Source: Combretum micranthum (taxonomy: Eukaryota; Streptophyta; Magnoliopsida; Myrtales; Combretaceae). From it: a stretch of DNA of 64,000 nt. The notes under the pieces were generated by a model that had not been told where the DNA came from, did not search any database, and saw only the letters and a program-made list of their open reading frames with translations. How positions within the stretch are numbered: the stretch's first letter is position 1; each line of letters starts with the position of its first letter. Location of the stretch: the NCBI GenBank assembly GCA_024138025.1, contig JAMXBD010001107.1, positions 372,001-436,000 of the forward strand. The letters are read 5' to 3'. Shown piece by piece: positions 1-12,270 of this stretch. Position numbers and translations under genes: made by a program.

Positions 1-83
1 ACTCACACTCACACTCGCCCTCACCAGATCTGATCGTTGCTGGGTAGATCTGTTCAACTGGAAGCTCTTCTGTCGCGCGCACG

Positions 84-302
84 GAGCACTCGCGCGCAGG
101 ACTCCTCAGCGCACGCAGCACCTGCGCGCACAGCACCCACCAGGAGAGCAGAGCACTCGCGCGCAGGACTCCCCAGCGTACGCAGCACCTGCGCGCCCAT
201 CACCCACCAGGAGAGCAGAGCACTCGCGCGCAGGACTCCCCAGCGCACGCAGCACCTGCGCGCATAACACCCACCAGGAGAGCACAACACTCGTGCACAG
301 AC
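84..302. repeat. 67-bp GC-rich tandem repeat, about 3.2 copies
   Basis: Units starting GAGCACTCGCGCGCAGGACT begin at 84, 151 and 218, and a degraded fourth begins at 285, so the period is exactly 67 bp. Copies differ by a few substitutions. The block continues into less regular GCGCGCACA-rich sequence to about 410. Several open frames cross it on both strands, but their products are only the translated repeat (arginine, alanine and cysteine rich), so no gene is called. It lies upstream of the MULE-1 transposase gene, where Mutator-like elements often carry tandem arrays, and may be part of that element's end. Confidence 0.9.
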
Positions 303-452
303 CAGGCGCGGACAGAGCGAGCGGGCGAAGAGACCGAGCGCGCACACATCCCGGGCACACAGACGGAGCCGCACACATCCCGCGCATGCACATCTAGCGC
401 GCACAGCACCCCCTTCTCCGCGCACAAGGGCAGCGGTTCTTGACACCACAAC

Positions 453-475
453 GGACGCATTCCTTGCATGCGTCC
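453..475. repeat. Subterminal palindrome of MULE-1, left side
   Basis: An 8-bp inverted repeat, GGACGCAT and ATGCGTCC, is separated by 7 bases. The same arm sequence recurs as an array at 3803-4075 on the other side of the transposase gene. That makes it an element-specific subterminal motif rather than a chance palindrome. Confidence 0.7.
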
Positions 476-800
476 AAGTACTGCCATTGCCAATTCTGTA
501 TTTTTGGTTGGTGTAAGGAAATCGGAAGGTCTCCATTTGTTGCACGTGTTGAGAAAGTCTTCTTAAGGTAAAACTGAAAAATGATAGCTTATATTTGTTT
601 GTTTGATTCGATAATTTGTAAATTTCTAGATTATGAAACCGAAATAATGAATGTAGCATAGATTGGCATGTTGAACTCGTAATGCATGAATGAATTGTTG
701 TGTTGAATTATCTTTACCGAGCTGAATGGTGATGATTTGGGGAGTTTACATATGTTGAAGTGTTGACAATGTTCGATATAATGTTTACATAGGATTTACA

Positions 801-3607
801 ATGGGGGATTTTGTTCGGTTCATTGTGTATGCTCATGGGAATGTTGTGATTGGAAAATACGGTCCAGAGTATGACCGAGCTCCCATTAAGAAGGTGCGGA
901 TCAGAACCGATGCTGACTTTAACCAATTTTTGAGCAAGATATGTGCTAGTGTCGGTGTAGATCCAAGTAGGGGAGCTGTCCAAATTATCCACAGACACCC
1001 TCATTATATGCCGAATGGGCCATCGTTCATGTTGCTGCCTATTGTAGATGACGAAGGTGTTGAAGACTTGATTGACCAGGCTAAGGAGCTTGGTTCAGGC
1101 CTATTGCAAGAGTTGTATGTGCAGGTACAAGGACAGTGTAGTGAGCAGACCAAATTTATGCCATCTCAATTGCAGGAAGTTGTGGTTCCAAATGTGGAAG
1201 ACCAACATAACACATTTCTTGACCCCATAGGTGGGGTCGGTGTATGCAATCAAACACCTCAGCAGCAAGTTATGGTACATCATTCTCCTATGAACTTTGA
1301 AGAGTATGAGCCAACGAATGTCGAAGAAGGAATGGTGGAACTTGAAAGGAGAATTGAACAAGAAGTTATGCCAATTCTTAATCCTAGAGCCACGGATGGT
1401 CATGTTTATGTAGATGAAGATGGGGATGCAATAGAAGACGAACAAAGTGACAGTGAGGAGGAAGATAATCCCGAACGGATAAATGATGTCGATGTTGTGA
1501 CCATGAGCACATCACAACAACCTTCCAGTGCAAGACAAAATTCTCTAACTAATGATCCTTCTGAGGGTGGTGTAAGGGATAAGGTACCGTTTTTCAATAT
1601 CGGCAACAGTGATGGGTATATAACTTTTGAGGAAAGTTTGAGTATAATGAGCAAGAACATTTCAAATGCAGATGATCTCAACAAAGGTATGATGTTCACC
1701 ACAAAAGCAGATCTTATTAACCATGTGAAAAAATTTCATGTGAAGCAACACTGTAACTTTAGGGTGGATGATTCAACCAAAACTGTATGGTCAGCATATT
1801 GTATGAAACGAGAAGAGGGGTGTAAATGGAGACTGCGTGCTTGTAAGAAGAAGCTTGAGGGTCTCTTCGTCATTACCAGATTAGAAGGACCTCACACATG
1901 CCTTAACCCTATGGTCGGGTAAGACCATTCTCAGATAGATTGTAATGTTCTTGCAAGAGAGTTCTTGACGATGGTTAAGGATGATGTAGATGTAAAAACG
2001 AAAGCGCTTCAGGGGCATGCAGAGGCCCTATTTGGCTACAAAATATCACGACGAAGAGTATGAGAAGGGAAGAGGAGAGCAATTGCCATGGTATATGGAG
2101 ACTGGGAAAATGCATACAATGAGCTTCCAAAATTATTATATGCAATGAAAGCTACTAATCCCGGGACACAGGTTGAATGGGGTTGGACAAGATCTGTAGA
2201 GCCTGGAAGATCAATCTTGAAGTGGTTATTCTGGACATTTGGCCCTTCGGTGGAAGCATTCAAGTATTGTCGACCTATTATATGTGTGGATGGAACATTT
2301 CTTTACGGAAAGTACAAACACGTCCTGTTAGTTGCATGTGGGGCGGATGGCGATAATAGGATCTTACCCTTGGCTTTTTGTTTAGCCCCGACAGAATCAA
2401 TGGAGTTGTGGAGCTGGTTTCTAGTGCGGTTGAAGCGACATGTAATTGGTCACCGTGGTGAGGAGACAATATGCTTGATATCCGATAGGGGCACAGGAAT
2501 TATGTCTGCATGCAAAGAGCAATCGAATGGGTGGTTACCTCCATTTGCAGTTCATAGGTTCTGTGTTCGACATGTTGCCAGTAATTTCAACAAAGTCTAT
2601 AAGAATGTTGACCTACGCGGAAGGTCAGATGCAAATTGGCAGCAGCTCCACATGAGTTATGTTGCTCTGTGGCAAGATCGTCATGCAAACCTTGTTGAAA
2701 TTGAAGAGGGTCCCAGGGTGGATGTTGAATATGTGAATTGGTACTGGCGTATCACTCGTAGATACATCTCTCATACTGGCGCATTGATAGGGCATATGGT
2801 GAGATCCCGAACATTAAATTCAGTATAATCTTATAGCACATTCACTAAAATTAATTTTTCTATTTTTTCCAGATATGCACACTGGGAGATATCAGCCGAT
2901 CAAATAGTTTGGACCGCACACATGATCTTGCATACGAGTCAATGAGAATTGCAGAGAATGAGAATGAAATCGGGCTATATCCAGCAGGAGGAGCACATGT
3001 GGGAGAGGAAGCCCAGTCACCTTATGTAGATGAAGGAGCCGAAGCAAATGTTGAACCACAGCGTCCACGTTGCCGACGGACAGATATGGCTCGTCGAAGC
3101 ACATCCTCCATACCTAGCCATCAACAATACCCCGTGTATGTACCAGCTTCTACTTTCCCTACAAGTACCACATTTCCATGTGAGGCCACATTTGCCAGAG
3201 GTAGCACATACCTGGGTGATATATCACACCCGAGTGGCAGCTCATTGCAGGCTGATTTGTCATACCCATTTGATGTCATCGGTGGTTCAATGTACAATCC
3301 GAATACCTTTCTCACTCCATAATTCAACCACGATCTGTATGAATCATTTCCCACACCTCCAGCACCACGCAGAGAGCGTAATATCTATATATCAGATGAG
3401 CCCCGACCACGAGAAAGGGAAGGAGAAGCGGTAACACAGTTGACCCAGTCCACTACATGCTACAGTCCAGTGGACCCTAGAGATTTTGAAGAAGCTTTTG
3501 CTGAAGCAAGTGACCAAAGGGGTGATTGACCACATAGAGGCAAGGACAAGGAGTCTGTGTTTAGAAGATTTGGAAAAACATTCACTAGACGATCGAAGAA
3601 GAATTAA
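801..3607 (+). pseudogene. MuDR-type transposase fused to plant mobile domain (MULE-PMD), decayed
   Basis: One reading frame runs from ATG 801 through four premature stops (TAA 1920, TGA 2061, TAA 3320, TGA 3527) to TAA 3605, with one intron at 2799-2872 (GTGAG...TTTCCAG) that keeps the frame. The order is an N-terminal MULE region (about residues 1-105), an acidic linker, and a plant MuDR DNA-binding domain ending in a Cys/His zinc motif with PHTC (about residues 300-370). The MULE transposase core follows, with the first acidic residue in VDGTFLYGKYK, the second in ISDRG, and HRFCVRH. Near 2600-2615 the frame passes directly into the C-terminal part of a plant mobile domain (DLRGRSD to RRYISHTGALIGHM). 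The transposase region holding the third catalytic acid, the SWIM zinc finger and most of the PMD are therefore missing, although MULE-2 keeps them. The tail is low complexity and basic (FRRFGKTFTRRSKKN). No active enzyme is expected. Confidence 0.9.
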
Positions 3608-3802
3608 TTAGATTGTAATTGTCTCCATTACTGTTTCGTACTCAACAAATTTGTAATTATATACCAACTTACTATCTAGGTTGCAATGATTTTAAAGTTT
3701 TGTTATTGAGATGCGGTGTATGGTGTATTTGATTTTTCATTGTTATGTATTTGGGATTGTGTGGCACTTTGCCATGCTTTAAAAAAAAAATTTCTGTCTT
3801 CA

Positions 3803-4075
3803 AACGCATGTAGTAAATGCGTCCGAGACCAGCAGCGACGGTCCGGGCCCGGGGGGGGGGGCGGCGGGCGCACTTCAGGCGCATGGAAGGTATGCGTCCG
3901 AGCTGTGCGCATTTGTGAGATGCGTCCAAGGCCGTGTGCATTTGTCCAATGCGTCTGAGGCCGTGCACATGTGGGGAATGCGCCCCACTCCATTTTCCAT
4001 CGGCTGAACTCCATTTTCCATTTCCATCGGCTGATTTTTGGTCTGATTTCGAACGCATTCAGGGTATGCGTTTTA
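3803..4075. repeat. Array of six CGCAT/ATGCG palindromes at the right side of MULE-1
   Basis: Imperfect palindromes with outer arms of the type (A/G)CGCAT ... ATGCGT(CC) occur near 3804, 3879, 3908, 3937, 3966 and 4051. Four of them form a strict 29-bp tandem array with units beginning at 3876, 3905, 3934 and 3963. A G-run of about 12 (3851-3862) separates the first unit from the rest. The left flank has the same arms at 453-475. Repeated motifs inside MULE ends are candidate transposase binding sites; that role is inferred. Confidence 0.8.
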
Positions 4076-4160
4076 GGTGGGTTATTTTAGGAATAACTTT
4101 TCACAGTTAGTTATTTTGGGATTTATTTTTAAAATTCGAGGTATTTTCGTACAAAACCCC

Positions 4161-4448
4161 AGCGACCACTAACACTTCGAAAAGTTATACTCCAGCCACA
4201 TTCGAAGATATCTTTCATTGCTGGAGTGATCCCCACATCCCATTTGGTCCGGCCAATAAGTTTTTTGATACTAGATGACATCAAAGCTTTTGATTTGAAC
4301 AACACTAGCTTTTGCTGTTTCCATTGACTCACGAACCCGAAGTCTGACCTATCGGCTGCTGCTGACTCAACTCACGGTGCTCCTCTGATTCCATTCATCT
4401 TAGGCAAACAAATCCGGTACGTTTTCCAACTTTTACTTTTTAATAATA

Positions 4449-4515
<67 letters not shown>

Positions 4516-6390
4516 GTTGATGAATTGTGATATTATAATAATATACAAATAAAATTAAAAATCTTGTTATAATTCTGGTTATTATAAAAATAAAATTCTA
4601 CTGTAATAATATGGATTGTGATTAGTTGAAATATGTAATTAATTGATGACTAATCGTCTTATAATTATTTGTAAAATATATATATTTTTTTATTCGTGGT
4701 ATGATGTTCATGAATAATTAGTTATCACATGAATATACGTCTTAACTAGTAGTAATATTATTCCTAAACATGATACATGCTTTTGATATGTTTTGATTGA
4801 TACTTTGTCAATAATAATTCTTGATTTTTTTGTTATTATGACTTGTTTGTATCCTAAAATTGATTTCTACTATAATATATTCCTTTGATATCTTGAATAT
4901 TTGAATTTTCATCATATACAGTTTGTATTAACATCTTGTTCTGACATTGTAACATGATTCTTATTTTGATAATGCCATGATAGCCAATACATGACTTGAC
5001 CAAAATTTGTAATTATTATAAAATATGCGATGATTTAAAAATTTGATCCTTATGAATATCTAATTGCATGTCTACATGTTATAGATTAAAAATTTGATAT
5101 CTAAGTGATGCATGATTTGTGTTGACATTTCTTGTTATGATTTAATTTGTGATAACATGATACGCTTATCATGATTGTCATATTTATCATTCAAAATCCT
5201 TTTGTCACTTAGAAAAAATAATTTTTTATACAATTGCTAAAACCTAACTTGATAGATTTAGGGTTAACAATAAAAAGTCAATTTTCATAAAATTATCAAA
5301 ATTTAAGCAATTTAAAGTGATAAAATTTTAAAATTTCTAAAAATAATCAACCAACTAAATTCTTCTAAAAGAACTACGTGTTGTTTGATTTCAATTAGCG
5401 GGTAGTAGGCACCTCCGAGGCAACATAAAAATGAAAAAACTTTTTTTTTTAATTCTTGTAAATATTGAATTGATTCTTTGTTTATTGTAAATATCATAGT
5501 GTATAGATTAATAATTTTTTTTGAGCATTAAAAGGATAAGATTTTAATTTATGAATTTTAAGTGGTAACCATATGGTTTTAATAAGGTAGCTTCCGAATT
5601 CAAAAATCTCTGATTTAATAAAGTTAATTTCAAATCAATTTTTTCATAGACTAGTGGCTAAGTTAAGATCAACCAACCCATTGATCCTAACTTATGATTT
5701 TTTTCCCGATTTTGATCGGGTGGCGACTCCTATAAAATTTTCAAAAAGCAAATTTCTTTTAGTTCCTAGTCCATAGTTTGTATCAAATGGGCTAGGGTTT
5801 GATATGAATCGAATTAAAAGAAATAAAAACAAAATTAAAAAATCTAGGCTCGACAAATTGGAGAACTAAATAATCGCTAAAGTGAGAATAGACGTTTATA
5901 TGATGGTGTCCCACTTTAAAGAACCTTTTTTTTTGTTTTATATTTTTATTTGTTAATATATACAATTTATCATTTCTTTAATTATATAATCTAGTTTTAT
6001 GTATTTAATAATATTATATTATGAAATTTATTATAATAGTTTTTTTCCTTTATTATAACAAGCGATGAAGATTTAAACCTGACTAATTCTTTCATTTGGG
6101 AAACAAGTAATGATGTAATTGGATTATAAAACCATTTATAGATCTATTAGAAGTTAAGGTGTGGATTGTTTTCTAAACAAAGTTAAAAGGATTTTTTTTT
6201 TTTTAATTTGAAAGATATCAAAAGCACAAAAAAAATAATAGTCCCCCAATCATGCCAATATTAGCACTAATGATATGTAAATTCCTAAAGCTTTGCACTA
6301 ATGTTACGTAAGTTCCTAAAGCTCCTGATAAGGCTTGTTGGAAAATTTGTTGTCGGATTTGATTAATCGTCATTTGTTGTTCAAAATAAA
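4161..6390. other. AT-rich spacer without recognisable gene
   Basis: No protein or RNA gene is supported here. A 67-codon open frame on the - strand (4129-4332) overlaps the putative MULE-1 border and matches no family I know. The stretch contains the (TAA)n microsatellite described separately. Near its right end is a 31-bp tandem near-duplication, with GCACTAATG units starting at 6264 and 6295. Confidence 0.6.
4441..4516. repeat. (TAA)n microsatellite
   Basis: Almost uninterrupted TAA units occupy about 76 bases (roughly 24 units), with one imperfection near the start. This is likely polymorphic in length. Confidence 0.95.
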
Positions 6391-6392
6391 TG

Positions 6393-6548
6393 GTTTTTGA
6401 AGGGGAAAAGGAAAATAATATTATAGTTTTTGAAGAAAATTATGAAATTACCACTGAGATGAAAATAAGCTCAGTTTTACGCAAGTTCACCTCGTATCTT
6501 GAAGAGAGGAGGTCATAAGTGCCTGACCTCGTCTCTTCAAAAGACGAG
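6393..6548 (+). repeat. MULE-2 left terminal inverted repeat with palindromes
   Basis: This segment aligns, inverted, with 15455-15657. Matching blocks include GAAAATAATATTATAG, AAATTACCACTG and ACCTCGT with its associated palindrome. It contains one near-perfect 21-bp palindrome at 6528-6548 (arms CTCGTCTCTT and AAGACGAG) and a degraded one at 6490-6512. Confidence 0.85.
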
Positions 6549-7168
6549 CATACATATCTCATATATCACTCATTTTTTACATTGGTTATTATAACTTATT
6601 AAAATCATACACAATTAGCTATATAAATCATTCATTAGCCATCATCCACTATAGGTAAACAACTTCCAAACTTCATAATCCAACCACAATAGTATTTCCA
6701 AACCCAATCCAATCAAACCTAATCTGTTCAAACCCAATCCCAAACCCAATCCATTCAATCACAACAATATTGTCAAACCTTCCACCGCAAACATAATAAA
6801 AGACTCATAAAACATAATATGAAATGATTGTATTAATGTTATGTTAATTACATCGAAAGTATATGAAAATTCTACACATAACAATCATAAAAGATAAGAA
6901 TCTATATAATCTCTACTTCTGGGTGCCCCGCCTCCCTCGTACTCGCTTGGAAAAAGTCTAAGGAAATGGTACATGCTGATGCACATTTTGATGGGGATGC
7001 TCTATAGATGGATTAATCTATGTGAGTATGGTAGGCCAATATCCACCACCAGCACTATAAAGATGAAATGGGACAGGATTTGGATCTACCTGGGTGAGTC
7101 CTCCCCTATATCATGTAGCAATGACGATCGCCTCTTTTGTGGAGTAAGAGGGAGGGGGGGAGGGGAGG

Positions 7169-7171
<3 letters not shown>

Positions 7172-7206
<35 letters not shown>
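7172..7206 (+). repeat. G35 homopolymer inside a G-rich block
   Basis: Thirty-five consecutive G on the + strand sit inside a longer G-rich block (7150-7220). On the - strand this reads as C-rich and codes for the proline run in the MULE-2 tail. Length is uncertain, because such a run is prone to both replication slippage and assembly error. It has strong G-quadruplex potential. Confidence 0.85.
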
Positions 7207-7208
<2 letters not shown>

Positions 7209-9676
7209 TTGGGGGAGGGGCGATGTGGAAATATGTGTATGAGGTGTCTGGCATTGGGATCTCCGCTAGACGAGCATATGAAGATGATGATGGACTAAGC
7301 TTATCATGATGAATTTGAGAAAGACCAGGCTCATGAGGTGCATGTACATGCAAGGGCGAAGGCTCGTCTCGATATCTATAGCTCAGCCTCCCCTCGCTTC
7401 TGACCCCATCTCCATCTATGCCTCTCTTTTTGTAGCCATTGTCTCTGTATAAGCTTAGGTTATGGGTCATCCAGTGCTCATGTTGGTGCTGCTGTTGGCG
7501 TTGGATCATTCAAATTAAGTTCCATGAACTCATCTATTACACAAATGACATCTCGTGTAGTGACAGGAGTATTATTTGGTGGTATGTCTGGGACTCTATA
7601 AATGGAATTTGCCTGCAAGCAATATGAAACGTGTAGATTAGGGAATAACGAACACAATATATATTCATATATAGCTTATCTAATCATTGAACTTACACAT
7701 ATCATGTAATGACCCCTGCACGACTAATCTAGCACCTGGTGATCGCATGACACCAGTCGAAATAATCTCCACATGTACCAATGGAGATATCTGGCATCTC
7801 AAAAATGCGATCGCGCATGCCGTCCCACTCTGTTACCCACCTGGCATGCTCTGCCACTCAGTTCCACTCGAAATGCCCCATAAGTCCGTAAGTCCAGCTC
7901 ATGTAAGGCTCTCATATCAGTTGAAGGGTCTGGGATCTCCTGGAAACCACCAAACTGTCTTAGCACCCTATTTGAATAGTAGTGCTGATAATGTGAAAGC
8001 AAACCAGGGGAACCCATGCACGCCATACATCACTGCCAGCCCAACAGTACTCAGTCAAGGAATCCATAATAACTGAGTAAGGGTCCCAAACAACCTGTTC
8101 AAGAAAAAAGTAAGCTATACATGAGTAGACATAATGAAATTGTGCACATTTGAACACATAGGGCATACAAAGCCATACCTAGCTAGGGATCTATTGATTG
8201 AAGCACCCCCAATACTCAAACGGTAAATGTGTGGGGGAATGAGTGACATCAAAAGTGGCACCCAATTATTGATGAGTAGGTGCCTAGTGGTAATGGTTAT
8301 GATTTGTCGACGCAGCGGGGTTATGTGTAGGGAGTACTTCCAAGCCTAAATCTGCAGAACTATAAAGGGTCTTGCGATATCACTCATCTCTATGTGGAAA
8401 GCCATGCATAGCTGCCTTTATAGCCATGCCTAGCTGCTTGTATAGCCATGTCAAGCAAGTTGCTCCCTATGCATATTGGCCTGCTCTCTTAAAGTCCTCG
8501 AGCGGCTGGATATACATGACATTAACCAAATTGGACGATTTGTCTCCAACGATAAACCCCCCACCCCTCAGTAGTAGTAGAATGTATGCCCTAGCATGAT
8601 GTCGAATCATAATATCATACTGCATGATCAGGTAGCACTCTAAAGTGTGCATCTAATCATAACATCTTCAGGCGACCACTATAAATATCTATAGGGCCAC
8701 GGGTTTAACTCCTAATAACTAGTTACACAACTTTAGCCAATCCATTCGAGCCATGCCAGTAATTACCTACCTATCAACGGGAAGGCTAGTGAGTGATGCA
8801 ACATTTTGTAACATCACAGTCCACTCCCTTGCTGGCATGTAAAAGGTATGGGTCTCGGGATGCCACCTCTCAACTAAAGTAGTAATCGAGTTCCAATCTA
8901 GTTGTATAAATGGTATATGTGTCGTACCTATGAAACCAACATGTGATAGGAATGGAACAAGTTGATTCCCTATAGGTGTAAGCATGCCATCTTGTCGCCT
9001 CAGCCTCAGCCTTGCCTCTTTTCGGCGACAATGGAATACCACGTACTTCTGCATTTGAAAACAAATCCATGAGAAACATTCTCTAAATGATCTAAGTAAT
9101 GGGATGAGGAAATAATCTTACTTGTCCCTCCCGTGAAAGCTTCGATCTATGAACATGTTATCCTGTAAGTATGGAGTCATTGAGCGGTCATAGATCCATC
9201 TATAAGGAAGAAAGTAATGAATAGTGTTAGCAGAGGAATAGGTAACAAATAGAGCAAACAACAGATAAAGTATGCCACGTAATTGCAGTAAAACAAATTA
9301 CATGAATAAAAAAAAACCAATACGACTCGAATGGGCCTTAACTGTCCCATTAGCCGCTCGCCTATTTGGACAACTTCTAATGTTGTGCCCTGTTTGCCCA
9401 TACGGCATGAGTAATCTCGTGGGCCATCTTCAATGTCCATCTCATTCTAGAAGCAGTTTTCCCTAGGTCTACCCCTTTTCCTAATAAGTCTTGGGATGGG
9501 GTGCCATTTTTGGTATGTCTATAGGAGTCCAAATAACCTTCTCTGCTGTAGGTACGAATGAATGATCATATACCCTTAGCCGATTCTCCCACTGGTACCA
9601 CTACCCTACTTGGGTAACATAATCCATGTGCAGAGTACCCATTATTGCCATCACATGTGAGCATGGAATTTTATAG

Positions 9677-12270
9677 GTTTGTTGTAATTCTTAAGTTTTT
9701 CCATAATTTAAACTTAGAAAATAGAATTTAAAATTTATATATTTTGAATATGAATATTATAATGTATGAATGTTGAATAAATTCAAGGATAATAGCTTTT
9801 GTAAAATAGATCTAGTAGGAATAAAAATTTAAAAATTTCAATTAAGTTATTTCAAGATGTTTGCCAATTAATTTATGTTTTCAAATTCTTTAAGAAATTT
9901 GAATTTCATAAACTCAACTCCTAAAGAATATCAATATGGATCCTTATAAGAAATTATCTAATTACATAGAATTTATAAACTAAAATTTTGCTAAACTTTG
10001 TATTGATTTCAAGTAATTGATGATTTTAAATTCATAAGAGGAATAGAGGACTAATTATGTTTTAAACTAAGCTAAATTTCTACAAAAATTAAGTCATTCA
10101 GCCCACCATAACTATTATGAAACCACACACACTCAATCACATTCACATGCCTTGAAAGTTAAAATTTTACTTTATATATATATGCATAATTATCCTTTAG
10201 TTTGATATAAATCTTCCTCCTCTTCTTCTCTTGTTTCTAATGTATTTTACACACACACACACTCCACATTTCTTCTTCAATTTTTCAATAAACTCAAACT
10301 AAACTTCTATCATCAAGCCAAGGCACAAGTAGGTAAGTTAACACTTGCTTTTACTTTGTTGATTTTGCATGTGAGTATGTATAATTTAAGAGTCCTTGTT
10401 TATTGATGGTATAAATAAGGTTGTTATGAGTTTTGTTGTTAGTTATGTGAAGTAGAGTTATGGGGTGGTAGTTTAAAGTCCTAAAGTATGGATGTTATGG
10501 TCTATAGTTAGTTGGTTGAGTTGATGTAGAGAGTGGCTAAGTGTTGGAAGATATGCAGGAGTAAGAGGTGAAATTAGTCTTGTGTGATGATGTTATAGCT
10601 TTGTGGATAGGAGCAAGACCTTTGAAGTTGGTTAAAATGTGCTTAATTGTGAAGTTTGAAGTGTAGTTTGTTTACAAGTTCATATGGGCCATGGATGAGG
10701 GCATAGAACCCTCTGCGTGTGTTTTCGGGTGAATATGCCCCCCTTACGGGGTAGTAGCCCCTATGCCAATGCTTGAGCTGATGCGCCCCTTCATACGGGG
10801 CGTGGTGGCCTCTATATGTTGCCTTATCCCATACGCCCCTTTCTACGGGGCGTAGTAAGGGGCGTAACCCCTTCTATTCACCTTATCTAATTTTCTACAC
10901 CTGTTCATACTAGGCGTGGCCATGGGCGTATAGCCTTTGGTTTGTGTTTTTGTATCCTTTAGCTCTAAGATCTTGTTTAATCCTTTCCTACCTTGTTAAA
11001 TAGTTAGCAATATAATTTTTCTATCTTATAGAAACCCTATATCAGGACTCAGATTTCCCGAGTGATTTTTATGATGATCGAGGCGATATGCAAGGCTGAG
11101 TAAATTAAGTCTTTTCACTTTATTTGTGGTTGCATTATAGTGGAACATAGTATAAGCACCATTAAAAAGAATCAAATGCATGGGATTGGGAAAAATTGTA
11201 TGCTATGTGTTTTATGAATGAATCACAAATCTTAAAGTTTAAAGTGACAACTACTTGCTTGATAATAAGTATGTAGTTTAAATGATGAATGTCTAAATTT
11301 GGTGTGACCACTAAATGGTATGGAGTAAAGCTTATTAGATTCTTAAACTTAAAACTGGCATGCATTCCATAACATTATAATTGCATTAGCATGGTATTCA
11401 TGTCATATATTAACATTTTGATTATGTGGTAATGCTTATTGAGTCCAGTGGATCTGGTTAAGATTATCATAGAGTTGTCAACTTTACAGAAACTAAGTAG
11501 GCTTTGAAAGAGGTCGCCTGTGTTGGATTTGGCTTTAGAGTGTTAATACTCAGTGGGAATTTCTTAGTTCTAAGAGAAGTGGAGAGTATATATTTTATAT
11601 ATTTGTAAATAGTAAATGAAATTGAAAGAGTTCTCCTTCTTTAGTTTTGGGGTTCTCATAGGCATGAATTACTTAATTAATCCTTCAACCCCCAGGGATG
11701 GCGTAAATCCCCATAAGTTTGGATTTTGGTTATTCAAACCATGTTTTTTACATATGTTTGGTGGGTGTATTGCATATGATTGTTAACTAAACTTGTTTGA
11801 TATTAATAAAATGTGTTAAGATTCTGTTATTTACTAAGCTTTTTATGTTGATGCTCCTTTAAACTGTTGTTTTACAAGAATATAAGGAAGAAGACCGAGA
11901 TCAAGACCAGGTGTGGGAGTTAGGATAAAAATTGGACTTATGTATCCATGTTTGGAAGGAAGACCTTATTTTGTAATAAAGACTTAGTGATGATGCTTGT
12001 AATAGTATAAGTTATATTTTGCTTTTCTTGTAAGTTCTATTGTGAAAGTGCTCTGAAGAAGCCCTTGAAGACCATGGATGGAATAATTACGTGATGACCT
12101 AGACTGGTATATTATCTTTGCTTATGGCTTATATATATAATATCTTTCTTGTTCTAATCAACATTTGATTCTTTTTTAACTGTCTACTCCATACGGGAAA
12201 TGTTAGTTGTATAATACTTATGTAACCTATTAGAGACCTTGGTTGGTTACATGGTGTAATATTACAACTA
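9677..12270. mobile_element. 2.6-kb insertion inside the MULE-2 SWIM finger (solo-LTR-like, type unresolved)
   Basis: The MULE-2 reading on the - strand stops after SWIM motif CACNK..QMSHPY near 12280 and resumes with IPCSHVMA at 9672. Both edges end in TATAGG (9671-9676 and 12279-12284), a candidate target duplication. The termini carry GTTGTAAT (9681) and ATTACAAC (12261-12268) in inverted orientation. The inside has no long open frame. It contains CA repeats (10248-10263) and a block of repeated ACGGGGCGT/ACGCCCC motifs at 10735-10925. A large solo LTR fits best, but a clean TG...CA boundary is not visible. Confidence 0.6.
10735..10925. repeat. Repeated ACGCCCC/GGGGCGT motif cluster
   Basis: Short near-palindromic units of the type ACGCCCCTT...ACGGGGCGT recur at least four times, for example near 10745, 10786, 10830 and 10845. 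The GC content is much higher than in the surrounding AT-rich insertion. The spacing is irregular, so this is a motif cluster rather than a tandem array. Function unknown. Confidence 0.65.

Larger units (their letters stand above)
1..4160 (+). mobile_element. Mutator-like element MULE-1 (partial, left end outside window)
   Basis: The transposase/plant-mobile-domain pseudogene at 801-3607 is flanked by non-coding sequence with MULE-like subterminal structure: a 67-bp GC-rich tandem array at 84-300 and a palindrome at 453-475 on the left, and a palindrome array at 3803-4075 on the right. The right border is put near 4160, where the - strand reads GGGGTTTTGTACG followed by AT-rich sequence. That border is an inference, because the left terminal repeat is not in the window and no target duplication can be checked. 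The GC-rich left flank contrasts sharply with the AT-rich surroundings. MULE identity rests on the encoded protein and is firm; the borders are not. Confidence 0.7.

Noticed and set aside
84..302. Possible CRISPR-like array
   Set aside because: Units are contiguous 67-bp tandem copies with no unique spacers, and the context is a plant genome.
37..659. Long open frames on both strands in the first 660 bases
   Set aside because: They are translations of the 67-bp GC-rich repeat; several overlapping frames stay open at once, as expected for a repeat with a period not divisible by 3.
4129..4332. 67-codon frame starting MSQWKQQKLV as a gene
   Set aside because: No recognisable family, short, and it spans the inferred border of MULE-1.
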